From positions 1 to 29,511 of the forward strand of contig CABSLQ010000038.1 in the NCBI GenBank assembly GCA_902478605.1: a DNA stretch of 29,511 nucleotides. Direction: 5' to 3'. The notes under the pieces were generated by a model. It was not told the DNA's origin and searched no databases. It saw only the letters and a list, made by a program, of their open reading frames with translations. The position numbers and the translations under genes are program-made. Source of the DNA: an uncultured Oscillospiraceae bacterium (GTDB lineage: Bacteria > Bacillota > Clostridia > Oscillospirales > Acutalibacteraceae). Below are positions 16,484 through 24,618 of this stretch, in pieces (the stretch's first letter is position 1; each line of letters opens with the position of its first letter).

Positions 16484-16533
16484 GAGCGCATTGAACAGGC
16501 TGCGGACATAGGCCCTTCACGGAGGAAAACGGC

Positions 16534-17805
16534 ATGGAACGGCTTATCTTTCACATCGACGTCAACAGCGCCTACCTTTCCTGGGAGGCGGCGCGGCGCG
16601 TCAAACAGGGCGGGGAGGACCTGCGCCGGATCCCGGCCGCCATCGGCGGCGACCCGGCGAAACGCACCGGCGTGATCTTGGCCAAGTCTATCCCCGCCAA
16701 GCGGTACGGCGTCCGCACGGGCGAGCCGGTGGCCATGGCGCTGCGCAAATGCCCCGGACTGGTGCTGGCCAGGCCGGATTTCCGGCTGTACGAGGCGTGC
16801 TCCCGGGCCTTTATGGACATCTGCCGGCGGTATGCGCCGGTGGTGGAGAAATTCAGCATCGACGAATGCTTTCTGGATATGAGCGGAACGGGGCGGCTGT
16901 ATCCGGACCCGGTGCAGATTGCCCATACCATCCGGGATACCATTCGGGAGGAGCTGGGCTTCACCGTCAACGTGGGGATCAGCCGCAACAAGCTGCTGGC
17001 CAAGATGGCCAGCGATTTTGAAAAGCCGGACAAGGTGCATACCCTTTACCCGGAGGAGATTCCGGCGAAGCTATGGCCGATGCCGGTGGGGGCGCTGTTC
17101 CTGGTGGGCCATGCCACAGCGCAGAAGCTGGAACGGGCCGGCCTGCGCACCATTGGGGAGCTGGCGGCCGCGGACGAACGGCGGGTGCAGGCGCTGCTGG
17201 GCCGCAAGCTCGGGCAGCAGCTGCACGAATACGCCAACGGCCGCGATCCGTCGCCGGTTCTCGCTCAGCCGGAGGAAGCGAAGGGGTACAGCGTGTCCAC
17301 CACCTTGGCGGAGGATGTGACCACGCTGGAAGAGGCCAACCGGATTCTGCTGGAGCTGGCCGACAGCGTGACCGCCCGCATGCGGGCGGACCATGCCTGG
17401 ACTTACTGCATTGCGGTGTCGATCCGCACCCGGGATTTTCAGAACCGTTCGCATCAGCGCAAGCTGGAGGAGGCGACCGACGTGACGGGGGAGGTCTACG
17501 CCGTATCCAAGGAATTGCTGGCCGAGCTGTGGAAAAGCCGCGTCCCCCTGCGGCTCATCGGCATTTCGCTGATGCAGATCGTCCGCGAAAACGCGGTGCA
17601 GATGACCTTGTTCAGCGGGGACGAGGAGAAGGAGCGGGCCCGGCGGTTGGATCAAACGCTGGACAGCCTGCGCAGCCGCTACGGCATGGATACCATCACA
17701 AGGGGGGCCACCTTGCAGCAGCCCCTCGGCGTCGGGAAAAAGTATAAAGCGCAGCTCGAAGCAGAGAAAAAACGGGACGGAAAGCGGCCTGAACGAAAGG
17801 CGTGA
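16534..17805 (+). CDS. dinB: Y-family DNA polymerase IV (translesion synthesis)
   Basis: Product of 423 aa. Low-fidelity DNA polymerase that copies past damaged bases. Catalytic acidic residues are visible: D9 in FHIDVNSAYLSW, and D110-E111 in FSIDECFLDMSG. The helix-hairpin-helix region follows (LFLVGHATAQKLERAGLRTIGEL), then the little-finger domain. The tail is basic (KKYKAQLEAEKKRDGKRPERKA). Start ATG 16534 with a GGAGGA ribosome binding site about 10 bp upstream. Single-gene unit as far as visible; the palindrome at 16466 is the only candidate control site, and no canonical SOS box is seen. Confidence 0.93.
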   Translation: MERLIFHIDVNSAYLSWEAARRVKQGGEDLRRIPAAIGGDPAKRTGVILAKSIPAKRYGVRTGEPVAMALRKCPGLVLARPDFRLYEACSRAFMDICRRYAPVVEKFSIDECFLDMSGTGRLYPDPVQIAHTIRDTIREELGFTVNVGISRNKLLAKMASDFEKPDKVHTLYPEEIPAKLWPMPVGALFLVGHATAQKLERAGLRTIGELAAADERRVQALLGRKLGQQLHEYANGRDPSPVLAQPEEAKGYSVSTTLAEDVTTLEEANRILLELADSVTARMRADHAWTYCIAVSIRTRDFQNRSHQRKLEEATDVTGEVYAVSKELLAELWKSRVPLRLIGISLMQIVRENAVQMTLFSGDEEKERARRLDQTLDSLRSRYGMDTITRGATLQQPLGVGKKYKAQLEAEKKRDGKRPERKA

Positions 17806-17823
17806 AAAGGTGACAGTTCCCTC

Positions 17824-17852
17824 TTGACTTATGCCGGTATACCGCGTATACT
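17824..17852 (+). promoter_or_regulatory. Sigma-A promoter of the ktr operon
   Basis: TTGACT at 17824-17829, 17-bp spacer, TATACT at 17847-17852. Predicted transcription start near 17859, leaving a leader of about 230 nt before ktrB. Confidence 0.85.
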
Positions 17853-17858
17853 GTTCCA

Positions 17859-18092
17859 TGCTGGAATAAGCGGTGGAGTCTGTCATAGGGAACAATAGGT
17901 CTCTATTTATTCGCAGTGAGATCCCGCGGCCCGACGGCCGCAGGGGATGGATCATGGGAAAATCAGGACAGGCCTTCCAGTGGGAAGACCGGTCCTGTTT
18001 TTATATAGTCGGGCCGTCCTTTGACGGCGGTGCAACACGATCACAGTGGAAAGGATGAAACAGCTGCCGGCGGCAGCGCCGGTAAGAGAGAC
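17859..18092 (+). promoter_or_regulatory. Structured ktrB leader, candidate riboswitch or attenuator
   Basis: Contains a stable hairpin ATCCC-GCGGCC-CGAC-GGCCGC-A-GGGGAT (about 17922-17948), a small AATAG-GTCT-CTATT hairpin upstream of it, and then an intrinsic terminator at 17964-18002 ahead of the gene. That layout is typical of transcription attenuation. I could not match it to the c-di-AMP (ydaO) consensus that often precedes K+ transporter genes. An ATG at 18055 begins a 13-codon frame whose TGA overlaps the ktrB GTG. Confidence 0.55.
17964..18002 (+). terminator. Intrinsic terminator inside the ktrB leader
   Basis: Left arm 17964-17978 and right arm 17983-17997 form a 15-bp stem with two mismatches and a 4-nt loop, followed by TTTTT at 17998-18002. 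Confidence 0.75.
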
Positions 18093-19397
18093 GTGAAACA
18101 TTTTATTTTTTCGATCAAGAAACAGCCGCCCGGCCGGTTGATTGTGCTGGGCTTTGCCCTGGTGATTCTGCTGGGGACGGGGCTGCTCCTGCTGCCGGTT
18201 TCGGTGCGGGATGATGCGCAGGTGCGTTTTATAGACGCGCTGTTCACCTCGACGAGCGCAGTGTGTGTTACGGGACTTATCGCCATTGACGTGGCCGATC
18301 ACTTCACGGCGGTTGGCCAGGCGATTGTCGCGGCGCTCATCCAGATTGGCGGCCTGGGCGTGACCTCCATCGGCGTGGGGCTGATCCTCGCCGCGGGAAA
18401 GCGGGTCGGGTTCAGGGGGCGCGTGCTGGTCAAGGAGGCGCTCAATGTCGACGGCTTTCAGGGCATGGTGCGCCTGGTTAAAGCGGTCCTGATGATGACC
18501 CTGTGCTTCGAGCTGGTGGGCATGGCGCTGAGCTTTATTGTGTTTGTTCAGGACTATGAGCCCCTGCGGGCGCTGGGGATCAGCGCCTTCCACTCCATCG
18601 CCGCGTTCAACAATTCCGGGTTTGACATTCTCGGCGGCCTGCGTAACCTGGTCCCGTACCAGTCCAACGTGCTGCTGAACCTGACCACGTGCGGGCTCAT
18701 CATCTTTGGCGGCCTGGGTTTCCTGGTGATCCTGGACGTGATGAAAAAGCGATCCTTCAAAAAGCTGACGCTGCATTCCAAGGTGGTTATCACGACGACG
18801 ATAATCCTCATCGTGGCGGGGACGCTGTTGCTCAAGGCGACGGAGGACGTGACGTGGCTGGGTGCCTTTTTCCAGAGCGTTTCGGCGAGGACGGCGGGCT
18901 TCTCCACCTATCCCATCGGGGAATTTACCAACGCCGGCCTTTTCACGTTGACCATCCTGATGTTCATCGGCGCCTCGCCCGGGTCCACCGGCGGCGGTAT
19001 CAAAACAAGCACCTTTTTCGTCCTGATGCAGCAGGTGCGCAGTCTGTTCACCAAAAAGCATGTTGGCGCCTTCCGCCGCAGCATCTCCGCGGAAACGCAG
19101 TCCAAGGCCTCGGTCATTGCGCTGTTGTCCATGCTGCTCGTGTGCGTGGGGACCTTTCTGCTGTGTATACTGGAACCGGACTGCAGCTTTGTCCAGCTGT
19201 TTTTTGAAGAGGTTTCGGCATTTGGCACCGTGGGGCTTTCTACGGGTATCACGCCGTATCTTGCCGACGGCAGCAAGCTCATTTTGATCTTTACCATGTT
19301 TGCCGGCCGGGTGGGCATGTTTACGCTTCTCTCCATCTGGATTGAGCGGCCCGCACCCAGCGCCCATTATACAGAAGAATCGATAACGATCGGATAG
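18093..19397 (+). CDS. ktrB: Potassium uptake channel subunit, KtrB/TrkH family
   Basis: Integral membrane K+ (possibly Na+-coupled) translocation subunit of 434 aa. The four pore-loop repeats of the family are visible: TSAVCVTGL (residues 54-62), AAFNNSGFDILG, SARTAGFSTYPIGEF and SAFGTVGLSTGITPYL, plus the GASPGSTGGGIKTSTF segment. Start taken as GTG 18093, just before the first membrane helix, although its AGAGAG ribosome binding site is weak; GTG 18030 or TTG 18021 would add a hydrophilic extension. Forms a complex with the RCK subunit encoded 18 bp downstream. Expression is probably controlled by the leader terminator. Confidence 0.9.
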   Translation: MKHFIFSIKKQPPGRLIVLGFALVILLGTGLLLLPVSVRDDAQVRFIDALFTSTSAVCVTGLIAIDVADHFTAVGQAIVAALIQIGGLGVTSIGVGLILAAGKRVGFRGRVLVKEALNVDGFQGMVRLVKAVLMMTLCFELVGMALSFIVFVQDYEPLRALGISAFHSIAAFNNSGFDILGGLRNLVPYQSNVLLNLTTCGLIIFGGLGFLVILDVMKKRSFKKLTLHSKVVITTTIILIVAGTLLLKATEDVTWLGAFFQSVSARTAGFSTYPIGEFTNAGLFTLTILMFIGASPGSTGGGIKTSTFFVLMQQVRSLFTKKHVGAFRRSISAETQSKASVIALLSMLLVCVGTFLLCILEPDCSFVQLFFEEVSAFGTVGLSTGITPYLADGSKLILIFTMFAGRVGMFTLLSIWIERPAPSAHYTEESITIG

Positions 19398-19415
19398 TTT
19401 ACAGGAGGAAATGGC

Positions 19416-20081
19416 ATGAGAAGGAAAGGATCCGCCACCTATGGCGTCATTGGCCTGGGCCGGTTCGGCTCGGCGCTGGTGGAATGCCTGGCGAAATCGG
19501 AGAAGGAAGTCATCGCGATTGACAAGGATGAGGCTAAGGTCAAGGAAGCGCGCCGCTTTACCGATCTGGCCATGGTGGTGGAAGCATTGGATCAGGGATC
19601 GCTGGAGGAGGCCGGCATACAGAACTGCGACACGGTGGTTATCTGCATCGGCGAGCAGGTGGATGTCAGCATTCTCGCGACGATGACCGTGCTGAAGCTG
19701 AACGTCCCCCACGTGATCGCCAAGGCGAACAGCCTTATCCACGGCGAGGTGCTTAAGCAGCTGGGCGCGCAGGTCGTCTATCCCGAACGGGATATGGCCG
19801 TCCGTCTGGGCAAGGGGCTGCTTTACAACAGCTTCCTTGACTCGGTTACGCTGGAAGGGGACGTGGAGGTCCGGCGGATTCAGGCGGCCGAGCGGCTCAT
19901 CGGCGTCTCGGTGCGCGAAGCGGACACCCGCCGCAAATACAATCTGAACATCATCGCCATCGAGCATGACCATCACACCGATGTGGATTTCCCTTCCGAC
20001 TACCGGTTCCGGGAAGGGGACGTGATCTGTCTGGTGGGGCAGACGCGCAATATTGAGCGGTTTGAAAACGCGATGCAATAA
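19416..20081 (+). CDS. ktrA: Potassium uptake regulatory RCK subunit, KtrA/TrkA family
   Basis: Cytoplasmic gating ring subunit of 221 aa that binds nucleotides and controls KtrB. N-terminal RCK/Rossmann domain with GLGRFG at residues 13-18 and the acidic strand end AIDKDE. The C-terminal RCK_C domain follows (about 140-221, from RIQAAERLIGVSVREAD), the site that binds c-di-AMP in several Firmicutes homologues. A single RCK pair and this length fit KtrA rather than the duplicated TrkA. ATG 19416 has AGGAGG at 19403-19408. Confidence 0.92.
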   Translation: MRRKGSATYGVIGLGRFGSALVECLAKSEKEVIAIDKDEAKVKEARRFTDLAMVVEALDQGSLEEAGIQNCDTVVICIGEQVDVSILATMTVLKLNVPHVIAKANSLIHGEVLKQLGAQVVYPERDMAVRLGKGLLYNSFLDSVTLEGDVEVRRIQAAERLIGVSVREADTRRKYNLNIIAIEHDHHTDVDFPSDYRFREGDVICLVGQTRNIERFENAMQ

Positions 20082-20096
20082 AGTCCGCATGAAATG

Positions 20097-20146
20097 GCCC
20101 CCGGCCGGGTATGCCGCACGGCAGCGGCCCCTGGCCGGGGGCTTTT
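20097..20146 (+). terminator. Intrinsic terminator of the ktr operon
   Basis: GCCCCCGGCC (20097-20106) and GGCCGGGGGC (20133-20142) form a 10-bp stem with an inner TGCCG-CAC-GGCA hairpin, followed by TTTT. Confidence 0.85.
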
Positions 20147-20388
20147 GAACGGGGGAAAGCATGCCGTAGGGAATGCGCCGGATAGCCGCGGCCCGTCTGC
20201 GGGGGCACCAGTTTGCCTTGCGCGGAGACGGCACGGACAGGATACACAGAGGAGGCGCCAGAGCTGCTGACGCCTCCCGGGCAGGTTATTCTGCTTTTTC
20301 GGGGAGAAGGCGGCAAATCGGATCGGCCAGTCTTTCCACGTTCATATCGAGCGGCATAAGCATCCCGCCCCGGTCCGGGCATAACCGT
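20147..20388. other. Intergenic region without a convincing gene
   Basis: Apart from a 7-bp inverted repeat (GGAGGCG 20251-20257, CGCCTCC 20271-20277), little is visible. On the minus strand a roughly 20-codon frame (containing MNVERLADPICRLLPEKAE) precedes that repeat. It has no good promoter or homology that I recognise. A short transcript in this gap is possible but unsupported. Confidence 0.4.
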
Positions 20389-20430
20389 AAAGGCGATCGG
20401 CAGGGAAGAGGTCCCGTCGATCGCCTTTTT
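20389..20430. terminator. Hairpin terminator between ktrA and the ATPase gene
   Basis: AAAGGCGATCG (20389-20399) and CGATCGCCTTT (20418-20428) form an 11-bp stem. On the plus strand TTTTT ends it. On the minus strand it follows the ATPase stop, with only TTT and an A-run before the stem. It may serve both strands. Confidence 0.7.
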
Positions 20431-20444
20431 ATCGGTATGGTGTT

Positions 20445-23063
20445 TTAATGCTGATGCTTAATCAGACCGCAGGCCTTGGAGAATTCCATGACCAGCACCG
20501 GGACCAGGATGAGGCCCAGACCCAGCAGATACAGTTCCCAGGGCAGCGTGACGAGGCCGAAGGCGATGCCCACCGGGGTGAACAGCACCAGGCACACCAG
20601 CACCAGGGAAGCCAGCGCCGCCCAGTTGAGCTTGTGGTTGGAGAAAGGCCCGATTTTGAACAGGGAATGATCCGAGCGCATGTTGTACGCCTGGACGATC
20701 TGGGACAGGGACAGCACCATGAACGCCATGGTCTGGCCGCCGGCCAGGGTGCCGGTGACATTTTCGCCCACCACAAACCCGATCAGGGTGAGGATGGCGA
20801 ACATCAGGCCCTGCAGTACCACCCGCAGCCCCAGGCCGTGGGCGAAGATCCCCTCGTCTTTGGGCTTTGGTTTGCGGTTCATGACATCGGATTCCACCGC
20901 TTCCATCCCCAGCGCAATGGCGGGCAGGGAGTCGGTCACGAGGTTGATCCACAGCAGCTGCATCGACAGCAGCGGCGTCTTATGCCACAGCAGCATGGCG
21001 GCAAATACCGTGATGACCTCGCCGATGTTGGTGCCCAGCAGGAAGCCGACCACCTTGCGGATATTGGCGTAGATGCCCCGGCCTTCCCGGACGGCGTCCA
21101 CAATGGTGGCGAAGTTGTCGTCGGTCAGGGTCATATCCGCGGCGCCCTTCGCCACGTCGGTGCCGGTGATGCCCATGGCGCAGCCGATGTCGGCGGCTTT
21201 CAGGGCGGGGGCGTCGTTGACGCCGTCGCCTGTCATGGAAACCACCTGGCCCTTACGCTGCCACGCCTTGACGATGCGGATTTTGTTCTCCGGCGACACG
21301 CGGGCGTACACCGCAATGCTTTCCACTTCCTTGTCCAGCTGCTCGTCGGTCATGGCGTCCAGCTCCGCCCCGGTGATGGCGCGGTCGCCATCCTCCAGGA
21401 TGCCCAGCTCTTTGGCAATGGCGGAGGCGGTCACCACATGGTCGCCGGTGATCATCACCGGCTTGATGCCCGCCTTGCGGCAGGTGGCGACGGCAACCTT
21501 GGCCTCCGGGCGGGGCGGGTCGATCATGCCCACCAGCCCCATCAGGGTCAGTCCGTTTTCCAGTTCTTCCGAGGTGGGATTGGCCGAAACTTCCGCCACC
21601 TCTTTATAGCCCACAGCCAGCACCCGCAGGGCGTCCCGGCTCATCTGCTCATTCATCCGCTTGGCGGCTTCGATGTCGCCCTGGACGCAGCGGGAAGCCA
21701 TCATATCGAAGGCGCCCTTGACGATGACGATATTCCTGCCCTCGATTTGGTTGACCGAGGTCATCAGCTTGCGGTCGGAATCGAAGGGGATTTCCGCCAG
21801 GCGGGGATAGGCTTTATTCAGCGTATCCTGCGCCATGCCGTTTTTGTGCGCAGCCACGATGATGGAGGTTTCGGTCGGATCACCGATGTGCTGTTCCTTG
21901 CCGTCCTCCCCGAACACCACCGAGCCGTCGCAGCAGAGGGTACCGTAACGCAGCAGCTGTCTGGCCGCTTCGGAATTCTGACTGCTGACCGCCTCCGGTT
22001 CTTCGGAACCATCCAGCCACACTTTGGTGAGGGTCATGCGGTTCTGGGTCAGGGTGCCCGTCTTATCCGAGCAGATGACCGACGCGCTGCCCAGGGTTTC
22101 CACCGCGGGCAGGCGGCGGATCAGGGCGTTTTTCTTCACCATCCGCTGGACCCCGATGGCCAGGACAATGGTGACGATGGCGGGCAGGCCCTCCGGGATG
22201 GCGGAAACGGCCAGGGAGACGGCGGTCATGAAGATTTCCAGCACGTCGATGCCGTTGACCAGCCCCACCACAAAGATGATGGCGCAGGCGACCAATGCCA
22301 AGAACCCCAGGTATTTGCCCAGCTGGGCCAGCTTTTTCTGGAGCGGCGTCTGGGTTTCGCTTTCGCCCTCCAGCAGTCCGGCAATTTTGCCCATTTCGGT
22401 TTGCATGCCGGTGCCGGTGACCACGGCGGTGGCGGTGCCGTAGGTGATGCTGCACCCGGAAAACACCATGTTGCTCCGGTCGCCGATACCGGCCTTTTCC
22501 TCCACGTCCGCGTCTGCGTCCTTTTCAGAGGGAACCGATTCGCCGGTCAGGGCCGATTCCTCGCTTTTCAGGCTGACGCTTTTGAGCAGGCGGGCGTCCG
22601 CGGGGATAAAGTCCCCGGCTTCCAGCCGAATGATATCGCCGGGCACCAGCTCCGCGGCGTTGATGACCTTTTCCTCGCCGTCGCGTAGCACTCTGGCGTG
22701 GGGCGCCGACATGTTTTTCAGCGCATCCAGCGCCTTTTCCGCCTTGCTTTCCTGCACCATGCCCATGATGGCGTTGAGCACCACGATGAGCAGGATCAGC
22801 ACCGGCTCGAAGAATTCCATCGGATCGCCTTCGACGCAGGCGATGACAAAGGAAACCACGGCGGCGATGAGCAGGATGATGATCATGACGTCCTTGAACT
22901 GCTCCAGAAACCGCTGGAGATTGGTTTTCTTCTTCTTTTCCTTGAGCTTGTTGGGACCGTACTGGTTCTGCAGCCCGGCCACCTGCCCCGACGACAACCC
23001 TTTTTCCGCCGAGGTGGAAAGGCTTTTTAATAGCTCTTCTTTCGGTTGACTGTGTGCTGACAA
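20445..23063 (-). CDS. P-type Ca2+-transporting ATPase (type IIA)
   Basis: Membrane cation pump of about 872 aa. Start chosen at TTG 23063, eight bases after AGGAGG; TTG 23069 is too close to it. Domains: N-terminal actuator segment (GLSSGQVAGLQNQYGPNKL), TM1-2, actuator motif TGES (about residue 175), TM4 with PEGL (about 292), phosphorylation Asp in DKTGTLT (about 335), hinge MTGDGVNDAP, then the C-terminal TM block. Ca2+-site residues of SERCA are matched by E in PEGL, IGEV in TM5 and NLVTDS in TM6, supporting Ca2+ over H+ or Na+/K+. Divergent from a TetR gene, with an inverted repeat over the predicted -35, so TetR control is likely. Confidence 0.93.
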   Translation of the reverse strand: MSAHSQPKEELLKSLSTSAEKGLSSGQVAGLQNQYGPNKLKEKKKKTNLQRFLEQFKDVMIIILLIAAVVSFVIACVEGDPMEFFEPVLILLIVVLNAIMGMVQESKAEKALDALKNMSAPHARVLRDGEEKVINAAELVPGDIIRLEAGDFIPADARLLKSVSLKSEESALTGESVPSEKDADADVEEKAGIGDRSNMVFSGCSITYGTATAVVTGTGMQTEMGKIAGLLEGESETQTPLQKKLAQLGKYLGFLALVACAIIFVVGLVNGIDVLEIFMTAVSLAVSAIPEGLPAIVTIVLAIGVQRMVKKNALIRRLPAVETLGSASVICSDKTGTLTQNRMTLTKVWLDGSEEPEAVSSQNSEAARQLLRYGTLCCDGSVVFGEDGKEQHIGDPTETSIIVAAHKNGMAQDTLNKAYPRLAEIPFDSDRKLMTSVNQIEGRNIVIVKGAFDMMASRCVQGDIEAAKRMNEQMSRDALRVLAVGYKEVAEVSANPTSEELENGLTLMGLVGMIDPPRPEAKVAVATCRKAGIKPVMITGDHVVTASAIAKELGILEDGDRAITGAELDAMTDEQLDKEVESIAVYARVSPENKIRIVKAWQRKGQVVSMTGDGVNDAPALKAADIGCAMGITGTDVAKGAADMTLTDDNFATIVDAVREGRGIYANIRKVVGFLLGTNIGEVITVFAAMLLWHKTPLLSMQLLWINLVTDSLPAIALGMEAVESDVMNRKPKPKDEGIFAHGLGLRVVLQGLMFAILTLIGFVVGENVTGTLAGGQTMAFMVLSLSQIVQAYNMRSDHSLFKIGPFSNHKLNWAALASLVLVCLVLFTPVGIAFGLVTLPWELYLLGLGLILVPVLVMEFSKACGLIKHQH

Positions 23064-23098
23064 CGGCAATTCCTCCTGTTTTTCTAAGCTATGAAAAG

Positions 23099-23135
23099 AT
23101 TGTAGCAGAGTTTTTGTCCGATTGCATTGGACAAA
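23099..23135 (-). promoter_or_regulatory. ATPase promoter with overlapping inverted repeat
   Basis: Minus strand -10 TACAAT (23104-23099) with a weak -35 ATGCAA (23127-23122) at 17 bp. TTTGTCC (23113-23119) and GGACAAA (23129-23135) form an inverted repeat with a 9-bp spacer that encloses the -35, a position suited to a repressor. Confidence 0.6.
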
Positions 23136-23170
23136 TACGCGAGGTGTTACAATTTTGCCCGCTTATCGGA

Positions 23171-23212
23171 AAGTGTTACTTTTTTGGACACTCGAGCCGC
23201 TCTGTCCTAAAA
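23171..23212 (+). promoter_or_regulatory. Composite operator between the ATPase and TetR genes
   Basis: Order: AAGTGTT (23171-23177), 8 bases, GGACA (23186-23190), 12 bases, TGTCC (23203-23207), with flanking T- and A-runs extending the symmetry. Another GTGTTAC lies at 23144-23150 and GGGGACATTTTT at 23228-23239. The same composite with the same spacings occurs at 28260-28296 on the minus strand. Confidence 0.6.
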
Positions 23213-23240
23213 TCAGTGCAAAAAAGAGGGGACATTTTTA

Positions 23241-23269
23241 TTGCTTTATTCTGATTTTCATGCTATGCT
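23241..23269 (+). promoter_or_regulatory. Promoter of the TetR gene
   Basis: TTGCTT at 23241-23246, 17-bp spacer, TATGCT at 23264-23269, about 30 bp before GTG 23302. The half-site GGGGACATTTTT ends directly against the -35. Confidence 0.65.
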
Positions 23270-23301
23270 AAAGCCATAACAGTTTGCGGGAGGCGGGCTT
23301 T

Positions 23302-23865
23302 GTGGCGGATTCCAATATCACCAAACGGGCGCTGGCCTCTTCGCTGAAAGAGCTGATGGAGACAAAGCCCTTCGCCAAGATCAGCGTCAGCGACATCTGC
23401 GAAGCCTGCGATATGAACCGCAAGAGCTTTTATTACCACTTCAAGGACAAGTATGACCTGGTGAACTGGATTTATTATACCGAATGTGTGACGGCGCTGC
23501 GAAAAAAGGAATATCACGCCAGCTGGGGCTTGCTGGAAGATTTATGCGCCTATTTTTATGATAACCGCAGCTTTTACCGTAAAACCCTGCAGGTGGACGG
23601 CCAGAATTCCTTTTCGGAGTATCTGCGGGATATCATGGAAAGCATTATTTCCTCCGACATGGAGGAGTTTTTCGACCGGGATGATACCCTTACGTTTTAC
23701 GTGGACTTTTATACCGACGCGTTTCTCTGCGCCGTCAAGCGCTGGCTGCTGGACAAGGATTGCATGCCGGCGGAGGCGTTTACCCGGCTGCTGAAAAACT
23801 GTTTATTGCGTACGTCAGGCTTTTTCGCGAAAATATCCTCGCCGGAATCGTCCCGCGGCCATTGA
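23302..23865 (+). CDS. TetR/AcrR-family regulator, DhaS-like
   Basis: Product of 187 aa. Start GTG 23302 is chosen for the GGGAGGCGGG ribosome binding site; TTG 23284 adds six residues and lacks one. The N-terminal HTH is typical of the DhaS-like group: SNITKRALASSLKELMETKP, then ISVSDICEACDMNRKSFYYHFKDKYDLVNWIYY. The C-terminal ligand-binding and dimerisation half is alpha-helical. Divergent from the ATPase gene; the GGACA/TGTCC inverted repeats between them are the obvious candidate operators, so it probably represses itself and the pump. Ligand unknown. Confidence 0.9.
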   Translation: MADSNITKRALASSLKELMETKPFAKISVSDICEACDMNRKSFYYHFKDKYDLVNWIYYTECVTALRKKEYHASWGLLEDLCAYFYDNRSFYRKTLQVDGQNSFSEYLRDIMESIISSDMEEFFDRDDTLTFYVDFYTDAFLCAVKRWLLDKDCMPAEAFTRLLKNCLLRTSGFFAKISSPESSRGH

Positions 23866-23909
23866 GAAACCGAACGCCTGCAGCCGCAGAGCGAAGGGAA
23901 GATGTTTAT

Positions 23910-23953
23910 AAGCGGCGCTGTCATCCGAAGGGAGACAGCGCCGCTTGGTTTTT
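23910..23953. terminator. Intrinsic terminator between the convergent TetR and kinase genes
   Basis: AAGCGGCGCTGTC (23910-23922) and GACAGCGCCGCTT (23934-23946) form a perfect 13-bp stem, followed by GGTTTTT on the plus strand. Confidence 0.88.
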
Positions 23954-24018
23954 CCCTGGCCGGCACACGCGGCCGGCTTTGCAGACGGGCCCCGCAAAAT
24001 GACTGCCAGGGCCTTGGC

Positions 24019-24618
24019 TCAGAAAAGCTTGGCAATCACGGGCACGATTTCCTTGACGGCCGTTTGGGTGGTGTTGATGCAGAGATCGAAGTTCAGCTTG
24101 TCGCCCCACGGGTGGCCGGTATAGAAGGCATAATACTTGGCGCGCTTTTTATCTATGCTGGAAATTTTCTGCCGCAGCTCCTTATCGGAGAGCGTTTCCT
24201 CCTTGGGGCCCTTTTCGCGGCAGCGTTTGATCTTGCTTTCCATATCGGCATAGACAAAAAGGCGGAAAGGTTTATGTTCCTTCAAAATGTAGTCCGCGCA
24301 GCGGCCGACAATCACACAGTCGGATTCCGCCGCCATTTCGGTAATGATGCGCGCCTGTTCCTGATAAATGGTCATCGTCTGTTCAAATGCCGGGTTGCCC
24401 AACACATAAAAGCTCTGCGCAATATGGATGGGGAAGGAGAACGAAGGCCGATGCTCCACGATTGCCTGGACATACTGCTCAGACAGGGAGGTCCTTTTGG
24501 AAATCTCGCGGATGATTTCCTGATCGTAATAGGCAAATCCCAATGTTTCCGCCAGCCGGCGGCCGAGTTCCCGGCCGCCGCTTCCGAATTCGCGTCCAAT
24601 GGTAATGATCCTATGCAT
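24019..24618 (-). CDS. Cytidylate kinase-like protein
   Basis: Cytoplasmic P-loop NTPase of 199 aa of the cytidylate-kinase-like family (a shorter relative of Cmk). The start MHRIITIGREFGSGGRELG holds the phosphate-binding loop, in which GREFGSGGRE replaces the classic GxxGxGKS/T. VIVGRCADYIL and the Arg-rich lid segment (KIKRCREKGPKE) follow. Members of this family are often annotated as cytidylate kinases, but their true substrate is uncertain. ATG 24618 lies within the last codons of the MATE gene (8-bp overlap), so translation is coupled. Confidence 0.88.
   Translation of the reverse strand: MHRIITIGREFGSGGRELGRRLAETLGFAYYDQEIIREISKRTSLSEQYVQAIVEHRPSFSFPIHIAQSFYVLGNPAFEQTMTIYQEQARIITEMAAESDCVIVGRCADYILKEHKPFRLFVYADMESKIKRCREKGPKEETLSDKELRQKISSIDKKRAKYYAFYTGHPWGDKLNFDLCINTTQTAVKEIVPVIAKLF

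Noticed and set aside
17952..20234. 760-codon minus-strand frame opposite ktrB and ktrA
   Set aside because: It covers two clear plus-strand genes, their promoter and their terminator; composition artefact.
20448..22688. 746-codon open frame on the plus strand opposite the Ca2+ ATPase
   Set aside because: It is antisense to an unmistakable P-type ATPase; the translation is His/Gln/Gly-rich with no domain.
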